From assembly GCA_028622995.1 (NCBI GenBank), contig JAJQJQ010000086.1:186001-250000 (forward strand): a stretch of 64,000 nucleotides of DNA. Reading direction: 5' to 3'. A program made the translations under genes and the position numbers. Below, piece after piece: positions 36,428-48,819 of the stretch. Below the pieces are notes generated by a model, which was given only the letters and a program-made list of their open reading frames with translations, ran no database searches and was not told the origin of the DNA. Source of the stretch: Panagrolaimus kolymaensis. Taxonomy: Eukaryota > Nematoda > Chromadorea > Rhabditida > Panagrolaimidae. Position 1 is the first letter of the stretch. Each line of letters starts with the position of its first letter.

Positions 36428-37795
36428 TTTGATTGTTGAGAGAGAACGCAGGAGCTTTGAAATTATTCTAAAAAACAAAATGAAGAAGAATGTGAATGCA
36501 AACGCGTAAAAAACTAAGAAATCCAAAAAACAATCACAAAATTGGTAAATCACGATCAAAAAAAAGGAATAGCCAAGTAAACTCTTTCAAATTGGTTTAT
36601 GAACAACTTTATAAAAAAATTCAAAGGCATCAAGGTTTTTTTTTGTTGAAGCAGTTTGCTGCATTTCACATAAAAACGCTTCGAGACGTAAAACATCGCG
36701 CGCGTTTTTAAATCTAAGTGTAACATATTCAGATATAAGCCAACTAATTTACTACTTACAAAAAAAATGAAAAACTCCAGACTTGTTTGAAAAAATCCTC
36801 TTTATTTTAGGCAAAGGTAATAGCTTATACATGCATTTAGAGAAATGGCAACAAACTTGATTTATTGTTTTGCTCAATGCATTTATGCTCGATGGTAATG
36901 ATCTTAGACATCCTTGATTTTGCTTGCACTTGCAAAATTAAGGGGTAGTAATAGTTGGGTTGTAGAAATCCATTGGAGTTTCTTGGGCAGTAAGGTTGTG
37001 TATGTTTTTCACTTCTTCTTAAAGTCAAAAAATAAAAGCAATAACTTATGCATTAATAAGAATTAATTACGCTAATTTTACAGCTGAGATGCCAAGTAGT
37101 TTTTTTAAAGGTACAAAGATAAGCTGCATAAAGTATGATAAAATCGATTGATGCTGTTAAAAAAGCATCATCATTACATTATGATGATTGTTTGAAAAAC
37201 TTTTAAAACCAATTCATTCTACCGATTTTTTTTAAATTTTTTGAAAAGTTCGGCACCGGTCGATACTTTTTGTTGTTGAGATATGCTCACCCCCGTTTTT
37301 ACCTCTGCTGAATTAGGCTAGATCCAAGAGGAATTGGCCAGATATGATCCAAATCATGGAGATATAATAACATGAAAGTTTACTGTTGAATTATTTCAAA
37401 AATATGGTTAGATGATTATTGATGTTAATTGAAACACCTAAAGAGAGATAAGCAAAGCCATTTTTGCCATTATAAATGAATCATAATTTATTCGAGTAAT
37501 AATTCCAATGGTTTTAAAGCTATGTAAGAAGTCATTCACATTTTATTCATCTGTCTCAAAGTCTACAAAAAGAGTAACAGAAACAAATACCTATAGAGGC
37601 GTCATTATTTTTTAAGCCCAACAAAAATGTTCAACGATAGTTACGAAATTTGTAAATGTTATGGATTTCTTAAATGTGTGTTTTTTAGGCGATGAAACAA
37701 AGTTCAAAAGTAAAAAATTATTTTATCTCTGTAAAAACTAAAAAATAAAATTTTTAAATAATAAAAGATATAAAAATAAAATGTCTGTTGTGTAA
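36428..37795. other. non-coding stretch
   Basis: No exon is supported. Around 37250-37400 the base composition is less AT-rich than its flanks, and it may be an old repeat; nothing can be assigned. Confidence 0.4.
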
Positions 37796-40093
37796 TCATT
37801 GTGGAAAATGAATTAGGACTTTAGGTAATTGATTTTCTTCATGCTCTTGTAATGGAACAACAATTTCTTGAACTGCTGCATTCATAATATTTTGATAATT
37901 TCCACCGATTTGTCCTGTATAACAAATACAAAAATCAGATTTTTGGCAAATGTTATTCTGAAAAGCATATTTTATGAATCAAAACTCTGCCTTATTTTCG
38001 CTAAATAAAGTGCTTCAAAAGTTTTATTTTAAATTATCAAAAAAAGATTTAAGAGACGAATCTTTTAAACTCACTTTCAAAAATTCACAAAAACCTTTTG
38101 GTTCAAAAACTTCGGTTATTTTTGTTATGAAAAAAATTTCAAGTTTGATATTGCGCTTAAGTTTGCTTAAAGCATGCGATGAAGCTGAAGTAACTAGCAT
38201 TGTTTGTAACGATATTCGTCTAGAAAAAAAATGAAAATAATATAATTAATATCCTTCATTGTTTCAAACTTTTAAATAAATATCCTAATTCTTCACCAAA
38301 AGAAAACACTTACATTTTATTTGCATTTGGAAGGTTTTCTATTAAATTTTCTAATTTAATTTCTTCTAAATCTTCTTCTGTTGTTTTAACTTCAACATTA
38401 TACATAGTAATTTCTTTAATTTTTTTATTTTTTGTCAAAATTTCATATTCCATCATTGTAATAGATATGCTCGAAGCATACAAATATTGAATGTCACTTT
38501 GATAAATTTTATCTAATATTTTGGAGTTTCCAAAAAATGTAACTGAATTTTCAAGCCATACTTTATTGCTTAAAAATATATTAGTTTCAGTATCAAAATA
38601 AAAGGCACTTTCATGAATGAAAAAATTTTGATTCCATGTAACACCAACATGCCAAACGGGAATTATTTGTTTTTGAATAAAAAAATATTTACATGTTTGA
38701 ATTAATTTTCTATAAACTTGAATGGTAAATTTTTGAGGTAAATAAAATAAAATTGTTTTTGGGATTGAAAATTGCTGATAACTTGAATTTTTAGGATTAA
38801 AATGGATGGTACATTTTTTGTTCATAATATTGTAAGCCAATTTTAGATCATCGCACACCCATAATTTGTTCTCCATTGAATCATGGTTAACAGGCGACAG
38901 CTTAGTTAAAATCGATTCTTGGTTGAGTAAAAAATATTGTTTAAAGTTAAACAAATCTATTTCCCATTTTGAAACATCATTTCCAGAATTTTTGAAGGAT
39001 TCTATTTTTTGAGTGTAAATTTCTCGCTTTTCTGTATCTTCAATAAATAAGCGGCAATATCGTCGATAAATTTCCAAAACTCTCTAAAAAACTTTGATTA
39101 AAGCAATTATGACACTTTTTAATTAAATCAACAAAAAAAATTTTGATTTTGTACTGCCTTTTATTAGTTGCCTTTACTTACAATATCATTTTGATGTTTT
39201 TCAGAAAAATCAAAATAAAATTTCCAAATATTTTGATTGCATGGATCATTTGATAAACGCCATTCAATATTTTGAACTATAAATTCATCATCTTCAACTT
39301 GCAATAAACAATTTAGCCATTCAGCATCTATGTTTGTTGCCATAATTTTTTCATATAATTTTTTAGCATTTTCATGCTTTTTCAATAATGTTTTGTTCAA
39401 TGGCGAATCTAAAAAATTTACGAGCCATTTATTTTTTAAGTACATACTCATTACTATTTGCAAGTAATTTAGCTTTTCTTCTCTTCTTACCTGAGCAATA
39501 TTTATACATTGTTAAAATTTCATCCAATTTTGAATGTGGAAAAGTTAAGGCTTGTTTTAAAAACAAAACAAGCTGAAGTCTTGTTATCCCCGGTTGTTTT
39601 GTGTTATTTTGAACTCTTTCAAAATCAGGAAATGTCAACATTTTACAATACGACTAAATTCGGAAATTTTTATTATTAATATTTTGTTTCACGAAAATGA
39701 TACCTTTCTCTCGTTATAAGATACTTTTTCAAACTCTTTCGCATCAACATAAAAATGGTTTATACTTTTTTTCCAGAGATTTACACAGTTTTTCCAATTT
39801 TCATGATTCGCAATATTAAGATGTGCAATAGATATAAATTCTATGCTGAAAAAACAAAATTTCGTAAGCCCATAATTTATTCAAATGTTCTATTCATTTT
39901 GCTCAATTACGTTGAATAAAAATAATTACCTTAACCATTTTTTCCATAAACAAGGGACCACTGAATAATGTGCGTAAAAATCTTCAAATATTTGTTTTTG
40001 ATGAATCAAATTATTAATATTTGATAAATTCGAAATTAATTTTTCTGCTGCATTTTTATACATGGGTGGATATCCATCGAAATTTAACAACAT
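37796..40093 (-). CDS. HAT-repeat-like protein with a C-terminal F-box-like family domain
   Basis: Seven exons: 40093-39930, 39845-39704, 39653-39491, 39453-39182, 39083-38314, 38219-38075, 37957-37796; about 605 residues, all phases consistent. The start is uncertain: the frame stays open upstream to a possible splice site at about 40150. Residues 1-330 look like half-a-TPR repeats, as in RNA-processing factors such as SART3/Prp24-type or CstF-77 proteins: LWKKWLSIEF, EWLNCLLQVEDDEF, NIWKFYFDFSEKHQND, then VLEIYRRYCRLFIED. From about residue 380 the sequence matches the F-box-like family at 46-49 kb: IYRKLIQTCKYFF here is VYRKLIQTCKYFF against IYKKLIQTCKYFY, and the last three exons share that family's intron positions. 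The fourth intron is only 37 bp. This is either a true fusion or two genes read as one; splice phases favour the fusion. Confidence 0.6.
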
Positions 40094-41456
40094 CACGGAA
40101 ATTAAGACCAATTTTTGCAAAGTTCTAATCCTAATTTCAATTCCAATCCTATTCCTATAAAAATGGATTGAATTTAATTTGACTGGTAATTGATTGAAAG
40201 TGATTTCATTTGTTAAAAGAAGAATTCCAATTGTCAATGTCAAGAATTTTGATTTTTAGCTGAGAAAATAAAAAAATTAATTAAGAATTACAATTTTCTG
40301 CAAAACTTTTTGGGAAAATTTGAAGGATAAAACAACGTAAATCAATAAAAGGATGTTCGCATTTAGACAATCGGGAATTTTTTTGCCGATTGTCAAATTT
40401 TATTAAGTTTATTCAGAACTGGAATTACTTAACAAAATTTTTTGGGATTGGTAGTAATTCTTGGAAATAGAAGGGTTGATCCGAAAACTGGGAAAATGAA
40501 TTGTACAAAAGGAGGGAATTGGGTGGGGAATTGAAAATGATATTTTGCAAACAAAGCTTATGACCCTAACAACTTAAGAGGAAAAGTAACAAATTTTCTA
40601 ATATATATTTTTACAAAAAAGGCATTATAATCGATAAAAATACGAACACAACAATAAAAAAAATGTCCTTAAAGAAATAAGAATGAAAAAAAAAATATGC
40701 ATTATTTTTTTCAAATGTTGTTATTCAGGACAAAGTTTGAATGAGAGAGTGCCTTAAAGAAAACCAAAGTGTATTTGGAGAAGATTTTGACCCATTTTAT
40801 AAAATCGATTTCAATAAGCAACCATGGTTTTTTATAGCACCAAACTCAAAGGAAAAACAACAAAAGAACAACGGTAAAAAAATTAAATATGTACAAGGGA
40901 AAAATAATGGTAAATATTTGAGACTTTATAAACACCGTTTAACCTAACTTTATTGCTAACATGCTACATCATAAAATAAATAATTTTATTACCTTATCAA
41001 AATTTTCTAATTATCAGTAAAACTGAACGCTGGTAGACTTACAATAATTACGGCGACTTTTTTTTGCCAAAAAATGTAACAATAATCAATTTGAGAGCTT
41101 AGTTTTTTTACTTTTAAAATTAAAAATCATTTATCCTAGTGCTATAGTAATTTATTTTTTTGAGAGTATATTGTTCGCATTTCAGAGGTAGTCATACAGC
41201 TAATAATTTTTATGACTCCTTTTACACGATGTTGGAAGAAATCGATCTTCTTCGTGGAATATTTACTACTATTACTTATCGGATTTCGATGAATATCCAA
41301 AACATATATGCAAGCGTTAAGAAAAAAATGTAACTCGTTTTATCTCATGAGCAGAAATTGGTCTTGAATAAAAAAATTTGCTGTTTAATGTTTTACGTAC
41401 TCTTTAATTTATTCAACCCAAAAAAACGTAGAAATTACATTTTTATCAAAGAATAT
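40094..41456. other. intergenic stretch with one doubtful ORF
   Basis: Mostly AT-rich and non-coding. A 68-codon ORF at 40741-40947 (MRECLKENQSVFGEDFDPFY at the start) has protein-like composition but no family match and no neighbouring exon, so I do not call it a gene. Confidence 0.4.
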
Positions 41457-43953
41457 TCAAATTTTACATTTATCATTTGAAGGAAGTACATTTTTTCCAA
41501 GAAGCTTTCGAACTTCTTCTTTGTTTTTAAATTCAACATTGGGAATGCTTTTTAATCGATTCAAAGCCAAATCTTTGTTTGTTAATAATTTTTCTCCTGT
41601 TTGGGTTAATAACATGGTTTGTAAATCGCTGCATAAATTATTTGAATGATGAGCTTGTCGAATGCTACAAAGTTCACCCATTTTGCATTGTAATCCACAC
41701 GTCATTCCACTTCGACGATATTTATTTCTAAAATTGAATAGTGTTAAGGATATTGCAAAATGTTATTGGATGTTGTTACTTTCGATATTTAGCAAAAAGA
41801 TTATCATCAACAAGCATTCGATCAATGAGTTTATTCCATTCTGATGGAGAAATTTCAGCTAATCCATACTCGCTTTTGGCTGAAGCATAAAGAGTTTCCC
41901 ATTTTGTTGGTGCATCGGGATTTGCATTTGCAACTGTTAAATTTAAGAAATAATCTTCAAAATCTATTACCCTCTAAACAATTTTTTTTAATTTTAGTAA
42001 TTTTTTTCTTCTAAAGCATTTTTTTTACTATTTATCATACTAAAATAACGTTGTTTACTTACATAGCTTGATCCTTCGTAGTTTCCATCGATGGTATAAA
42101 TTCTATATGCGGGATTGTATTCAGACATCGGGGTTAAGCTTGGTGCCGCATAAATAACACTAGTTGGTCGAGATTTTGGATTTTCGGGGTCTTCATAAAC
42201 AACATAATATTCTTCAGAATGAGTATGACCAAAGAATTGAGCAGCAATTGTATCTTCGTATCTACAAAAAATCGATTTTATCAATGAGTAGCTTTTCATT
42301 CCATCGGGATCATTTTTTATCCTCACCGATTAACAGCATTATAATAATTAATGGCCCATCCTTCAAGGGCTTCTCCATCACCGCCACCAATGTGTGCAAC
42401 AATATGAACTTTGTCGCCATTGCGTTCAGCATCCTCTAATTGTTCTAAAAGCCAAGTCATAGTTCCATCGGGATCGGTTTGATTTACATACAAATAACTA
42501 AAATTGTTTATGCATATCATAGTAAAAAAATATAGCAAAAAGGTAATGCTTACAAGTTTACTGTATCACCTAATGCATTATTGAGAGAAATAAGACGCAA
42601 TCCTGGGAATAACTTTTTCATGTAACATCCATTACTATAAGATTTATGGATTATTTTAGATAAAAAATTTTGATTTTGAAGTTTAGGAGATTCCTAAAAA
42701 CTTACAACTGTACAGTTGCAATTTGATCAGCTGGAACCCAATCTTTCCATTCCTCTGCCATAGCACCATACAACCAATCCATGTGGAATTTCGCTGGAGT
42801 AAAATGTGGGGCGAAACTAAACATTTTTATATTTGGTTTGTTAACTTAATTTAAACTGAAAATTTCTTTACTTATCAATTGGTACGCCTTCATGATTTCC
42901 AACAGCAAAATAAACTTGTTTTCCAGGTAAAAATTGTTTCATAACTCGAGAAATATTTTGAATTTTTGCTATGTGTCCTTCTTTTGTGTAATCCCAATCT
43001 GCATGACTTTCCAAATCTCCCGAAATTAAGACATAATCAATCTGTAAGTAAATTCATTCATTCTTTAGAAGTTTAGGATAAGGAGATTTTTAAGGATGGA
43101 ATTATTATTTTTAATGTGTTGAATAAACTCTCTGGTTTGTCTTCAAAGTTAACGACTCAACAAAGTGACTTACATCTTTATGGTTAGCCGCGATATCTTT
43201 CATCATATCTTCCAATAACCAATATGGTGCATCACAATCACCTACAGTGCCCCATTTTCCTGCTGGAATAGAAACATCTTTTTGTGCAAAAGCTTCCTAA
43301 AATAACTTTGCAATCAAAAACCTTTAAAAGAATAACAAACATGAGTATCTTTTGGTGGACGACAACAAAGAGGTTCACCACATTTAGCTTCAGAACCAAT
43401 TAAATAATCATTATCAACATGAAGATCGGATAACTGTAAAACTCTTAAAGTTGGTTTTCCTGTTGGAATGGGTGCTGGTTCTTTATGAGGAGGTTTTACA
43501 CCAGGCATGGGTAAAAACCATGTTGCATTATATGGGTCAAATCCTCCATCGCAACCTTTAACTAATAAACCACAAATTTCTTTAGGTTCCACAATTAATT
43601 CAGTTAAAACATAAATAAATGTTTCTTTGAAATCAGAGACCATTCCTTTACAAACAAAATTATCTTCGATGTGTAAAGTTGAACAAACAAAAGAAATAAA
43701 ATCCACTATGCAATCATCCAATGCATCATCTCCAAGTAAATCGTGTGCTACTTCCACCACCAAATTACAAGTTGTGCATTGAGTTGAATCAGCGAGTTCT
43801 AGAAAAAAGTTTATGAAACTACAGTAGTTTTAAAAAAAAGAAAGAAAATTTGTCTAAAGCATTTTAGAAGAAAAGCTTACTATGTTCCAATGGAGCTCCA
43901 TGGATTCCTTGCAATAAAGCTAAACAACCCAAAATAAAGACAAGGATCTTCAT
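41457..43953 (-). CDS. acid sphingomyelinase, copy 2 (inverted paralogue)
   Basis: Same enzyme type as the gene at 29.0-31.3 kb, on the opposite strand. Ten exons: 43953-43881, 43798-43341, 43296-43174, 43041-42872, 42816-42706, 42634-42554, 42497-42327, 42261-42063, 41973-41780, 41727-41457; 616 residues. The first nine exons equal those of copy 1 in length, base for base; only the last is longer, by 12 bp. All motifs are present: signal peptide, saposin-B cysteines, [16 protein letters not shown] and GHTHSEEYY. The loop read as AHIPGGG in copy 1 is AHIGGGDGEA here, so the conserved HIP Pro is replaced; it lies near the active site and could affect activity. Exon 2 protein is nearly identical to copy 1, while the last exon is clearly diverged. 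Confidence 0.95.
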
Positions 43954-44040
43954 TTTCACTCAGAGCAATCCAAAACAATCACTCTAATTATTGCTACTCA
44001 AAATTAATAGGAAACAAAAAAAAGAAAGACGAATGAAGCA

Positions 44041-44082
44041 CACGTGTTTGTTGAAACAATGAATATTTTCAGTTTCTTATCA
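44041..44082 (-). promoter_or_regulatory. GATA and E-box cassette of sphingomyelinase gene 2
   Basis: CACGTG at 44041-44046, about 90 bp before the ATG, and TGATAAGAA (minus strand) at 44082-44074. Order and spacing equal those of copy 1. A CCGCTTCTGTA block about 25-30 bp further out is also shared. Functional use is inferred. Confidence 0.55.
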
Positions 44083-44310
44083 TCCATAACTTTCACATTA
44101 TACAGAAGCGGATTAAATTTACCGATTGTTCTGTTCTTTGTTGTTGATAAGCTTCATGCATCAAACCATAATTTATTTTTTGCTTCCTTCAAGTAAAAGC
44201 CAAAGTTTATATTGTGTTTTATATCAAATAGTTAATTAGTGTATGCATCGAACATAAAAAAGTGGAAAATTTTTAAAACATAAAAATAAAATGCAAATTT
44301 TCGCCAACGA

Positions 44311-45880
44311 TTTATAACTCATTTTTTTTGAAAATCGAGCTTCAGCCGGAACAGCAAAATTTTTTTTTAGCTTTTTTATGACTGAAACTTCGATCCTAGG
44401 GGTTTCTAACTATGAAAATCACGAAAATAGAGGCCATTTTGCCATTTGATATACTCATTCTGGAGATACAGTAATCTAATTAGCATAATTATGGATTTTT
44501 TTATTTTTTTAAGTTTTATATACCATTCGATTCGTAAAAATGTGGCGAACAACATTGTAATTGATCACAACCATCGAAGTTAATATAAAAATAGCATTAT
44601 ACCGCTATAAAAGATTATGAATTATGGTTTTCACTGGAGAAGTATGTCGTAAAGTCCGAATTGGGGAGTTTTCTCAACGGAATCAAATTCTCCATATATT
44701 TTTGCATATTTGTGCCGAAAAAAACTAAAAAATTTTAAGCAATACGTATATCAACCTCCAACAAGAAGATGGTACACCAATATGAGGTATATGGACAAGT
44801 ATATCATAAATACCTGTAAAAATTCCAAAATCTATCCAAAAACGTAGAAAAAATTATTTAATGATTTTACAAATCGAAAAAAAAAATATTCCTTGACTAA
44901 ATGATTTTTCCTGAATTTTAGAAGTTTAATAGTAGCACACGATAGATAAAAATAATAAAAATTTTCTAAATCTGCAATTTATTTTTAAACTCATCATTTC
45001 TAGACGTAATTTGGGTCGTAGAAACCGAATTTGATAGCCACACATACATTTCATTGGCTAATTCTCGAGTTATGAATTTTTGAAATATGCAAATTTTCGA
45101 TTAGTCATAACTTCATTATGAGTAATAACTCGTTAGAAACTAATGTCAAATTCGGTTTCTACGACCCAAATTACGTCTAGAAATGATGAGTTTAAAAATA
45201 AATTGAAGGTTTAGAGAATTTTTATTTTTTTTACCTATCGTGTGCTACTATTAAACTTCTAAAATTCAGGAAAAATCATTTAGTCAAGGAATATTTTTTT
45301 TTTCGATTTGTAAAATCATTAAATAATTTTTTCTACGTTTTTGGATAGATTTTGGAATTTTTACAGGTATTTATGATATACTTGTCCATATACCTCATAT
45401 TGGTGTACCATCTTCTTGTTGGAGGTTGATATACGTATTGCTTAAAATTTTTTAGTTTTTTTCGGCACAAATATGCAAAAATATATGGAGAATTTGATTC
45501 CGTTGAGAAAACTCCCCAATTCGGACTTTACGACATACTTCTCCAGTGAAAACCATAATTCATAATCTTTTATAGCGGTATAATGCTATTTTTATATTAA
45601 CTTCGATGGTTGTGATCAATTACAATGTTGTTCGCCACATTTTTACGAATCGAATGGTATATAAAACTTAAAAAAATAAAAAAATCCATAATTATGCTAA
45701 TTAGATTACTGTATCTCCAGAATGAGTATATCAAATGGCAAAATGGCCTCTATTTTCGTGATTTTCATAGTTAGAAACCCCTAGGATCGAGTTTTCAGTC
45801 ATAAAAAAGCAAAAAAAATTTTTTGCTGTTCCGGTTTTTTACAGAAAAGCTCGATTTTCAAAAAAAATGAGTTTTATAAA
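44311..45880. mobile_element. 1.57-kb foldback (long inverted repeat) element
   Basis: The left arm (about 44311-45036) and right arm (about 45145-45880) are near-perfect reverse complements with few substitutions and small indels, separated by about 108 bp. The arms carry no open reading frame. The ends read TTTATAACTCATTTTTTTTG and its inverse. The structure fits a non-autonomous foldback or MITE-like element that needs a transposase from elsewhere. I cannot identify clear target-site duplications. The near identity of the arms suggests recent insertion or conversion between arms. It lies between a sphingomyelinase gene and the F-box-like cluster. Confidence 0.9.
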
Positions 45881-46093
45881 CCATTTTTTGATTTCTTTAA
45901 TTTCATTCAGGAAAAAGTGTCTTATGTTTTCATCCTCTTTAGTTAAACTGAATGGAATTACAAAAAAAAAATCTGTTTGTCCTTGTGAAGAAAAAAAATT
46001 CAATCAATTTTGACCGATGACTTTTGCTTTATGTCGTCTTGTGTTTTTGTTTGAAAACCGCGACTTTTATTTGTTTTGAAAAAAAGAACCAAA
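45881..46093. other. spacer
   Basis: Short non-coding stretch upstream of the first F-box-like gene; no element recognised. Confidence 0.4.
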
Positions 46094-47258
46094 ATGCGTC
46101 TAAAAAGCGGGATTTTATTGAACCCAGAAAGAAAAACTAATATTTTATTATTATCAAAGCAATATCGAACTCCATTTTATTCTTATTTATTAAAAGTAAA
46201 TTTATTTTCGCCTGAACGGAAATATGATATTTATTGGAAACATATTTATCCAAGTAAAGAAGGCTTGAAATCTAAAAAGCGCTGAAATTAAAAAATCTCT
46301 TTAGGGAAAACGAGAGCACTGCCATGTCCATCAATATATACTCCACAAAGCTTTGCCTTTCCAACGGATGTTATGAATCGAATTATGAGTTGCATGAATC
46401 ACAAAATTTATAAAAAACTCATTCAAACATGCAAATATTTTTATTTTAAAGAACAAAAATTATTAGCTAACGAACTAACATGTCGTTGCATGGTTGTTCA
46501 CGATGCAATGAAAATCCCATCAACATATTGCTCGAAGCCATCAAAAATTTGGATAACTGAAAAATTGTTTGTTCATGAAAAATACGCATTTACGGAATTT
46601 CTTTCAAAAATTTATCGGTGCGATGCATTTTATGTATCAATTTCGAAAGCAATTTTAACTGAAAAAGAATTTGATCTTTGCATAAATCCAAATAAAGTTG
46701 AAACACTTTTGATTGATAGAATGTTTATTGGAAAATTGGATTCAACTTTATTGAAGCTTGAAGATGTGATTGCAAAAGTTCCAAATGCTACAACAATGAT
46801 GTGAATATTTTTTAGTTGAAACACAAAATTAAAGTTGTGCTAAATCCCTAAATTTTTAGACTATTAAACATGGAATTCACCCATCAAACTGCAGAGGAAC
46901 TTGTTAATCTAAAATTAAATAAAAAAGTTAAACATTTTTGTGTTTCAAAACCTCGAGAATCTTTTAATTTGATTGCTTTTTGCAAATTTATCCAAGTAAT
47001 TTTTTGTTATTAAAAAAAACCAAAGCTTGAAGTTTGATATTTTAGATAAATGCTGCAACAATGAAAAGCAAATTTGGAATTCGTTTTAATGAAGCCATAA
47101 GCCAAAATGGGTTAACCAATGCAAAAAATTTACTTCAAGAATTAGAAAATTCATGGAATGCTCAAATTCTCAGTAAACAGGCATCCTATTATTTTCGTTG
47201 CACCAACGATTCAAATGATAAAGAATTTTCTCATTTATTTTATGATTCATTTTTATAA
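46094..47258 (+). CDS. F-box-like family protein 1 (lineage-expanded family)
   Basis: Exons 46094-46253, 46305-46800, 46860-46995, 47046-47258; 334 residues, phases consistent. After a 60-residue N-terminus comes an F-box-like stretch: LPCPSIYTPQSFAFPTDVMN, then RIMSCMNHKIYKKLIQTCKY, resembling the L-P ... I ... L-x-x-T-C-K pattern of F-boxes. The rest alternates hydrophobic and charged segments, like the substrate-binding halves of nematode F-box proteins, and includes IWITEKLFV and a final FRCTNDSNDKEFSHLF. If the F-box call is right, it would be an SCF ubiquitin-ligase adaptor; that is inference. Its nearest relative is the next gene; a related domain lies in the gene at 37.8-40.1 kb. Confidence 0.7.
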
Positions 47259-47626
47259 TTTTTTTATGCTTTGAAATTGGATTGTATGTACTTAGAATTT
47301 AACTTAAAAAATAAATCTTTTTTTCATGAAATGAAATTATTAACAAAAGAATTAAAAAATGTTTATTTTTGACTTTTGTTATTTCAAGAATTGCCTTACC
47401 AGAAAAAAGGACCAATTTGAGAATGGTTTTTGATAATTGTTATTCCCTTTTCTAAGTATCGCTTGAAGGGAATGTAAGGAATAAATTTCTGTTGCTTTGG
47501 TTGTTTGTCTGTATTTTGAAAAAGATGATTATGCTTGACCATTTTTCGTTCCAACTCTGACCTAACACATTTCATTTATTGGTTAAAAAACAAAATTCTT
47601 CATTTTCAAAGTTTTTTTCTCTCACA
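47259..47626. other. spacer between tandem F-box-like genes
   Basis: AATAAA at about 47310 may serve gene 1. No exon is seen. Confidence 0.4.
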
Positions 47627-48819
47627 ATGGGTGAATGGAATTTTTATTATAGTGCGGTGATATTAAATTCGGATAACCCTACTTCAATATTGCTTGAAAC
47701 AGAAAACTACCAAACTTCTTTTCATCGAAGCTTATTTCAAGCATTTAGATTTATATTTAAAACTTTGGCTTATACGGAAGGATGGCATCAATGTAAGTTT
47801 TGTTTAAACAAAATTTCATAAACAAAAACTTTTATTGACTTTTCATATTTGCATATTTTTTTTAGCAGAAATAACATCTTTGCCATGTCCATCTGAATAC
47901 TGTCGACAAAACTTTGCCTTTCCAAAAGATGCAATGAATAGAATTATGGAAAAAATGAATCACAAAATTTATAAAAAGCTCATTCAAACTTGCAAATATT
48001 TTTATTTTAAAGAACAAAAATTGATCGTAGAAAAGTTTGAATGTGGAACAATAAGTGATGCTTATGCATTGAATGTCCACTCAAATCATTCCAACTCCTT
48101 AAAAATTTGGATCACAAAAAAGTTGTATGTAACTCCAAATGAAAAGAATGAATTTGCTGAATTTATTCCAAAAATTTATCGATGTGATGCAATTTCTATT
48201 ATCATATCAAATTCCAATTTAACGGAAAATGAATTTAACCAATGCATCAATCCAGATACAGTGGAAACGCTTTACTTAAATGAAATAATTATCCATAAAA
48301 CTGATTCCATTTTGGTGACAATCGAAGAAATTGTATCAAAAATTCCAAATGCTATATACATAAAGTAATAACTAAAATTACTTTTACTTTACGAAAAAAT
48401 TTTTAAAAAAAATATTTTTAAGCTTTATGGAATGCATTTTTCTCCCGAATCAGGTGAAAACCTTGCTGCTCTAAAAAGAAATAAAAAGATAACATTTTTT
48501 ATGAGCTCTTTTGCACCTGAAACATTTAATATCAATGCTTATTGCGAGTTTATCCAAGTATTTTTTTCAAGTCTTTTTTAATAAAATCCCATAATATTTG
48601 TTTTAGAAAAATGCAACATTTGGAAGCAAATTTGCTTTATATTTTGATTTAAATACCAATGCAGAGCGGTTGAAGAATACAAAAAAAGAATTACGAAACT
48701 TGGAAGATTCATGGAAAGCCCAATCTCACCCAAGCACGCCGCCATCATATTTTCGTTGCACCAATAATTTTGATGACTTTGAATTTAAGCGATTATTTAA
48801 ATATGGATTTTATCTTTAA
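47627..48819 (+). pseudogene. F-box-like family protein 2, with an apparent frame break
   Basis: Exons 47627-47792, 47866-48364, 48423-48557, 48607-48819. It is colinear with gene 1: LPCPSEYCRQNFAFPKDAMN, then MNHKIYKKLIQTCKYFYFKE, and in the last exon FRCTNNFDDFEFKRLF. Exons 1 and 2 leave the same phase as gene 1 (two bases). Exon 3 of gene 1 supplies one base before the codon CTA, but here the splice site AAG is followed directly by CTT, so the frame shifts by one and meets a stop after about 17 codons. Either one base has been lost recently or a non-standard splice site is used. Exons 3 and 4 themselves remain open and well conserved, so any inactivation is young. Confidence 0.6.

Noticed and set aside
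40741..40947. 68-codon ORF with protein-like composition
   Set aside because: No family match, no splice partner and no promoter or repeat context; may be chance or an old fragment.
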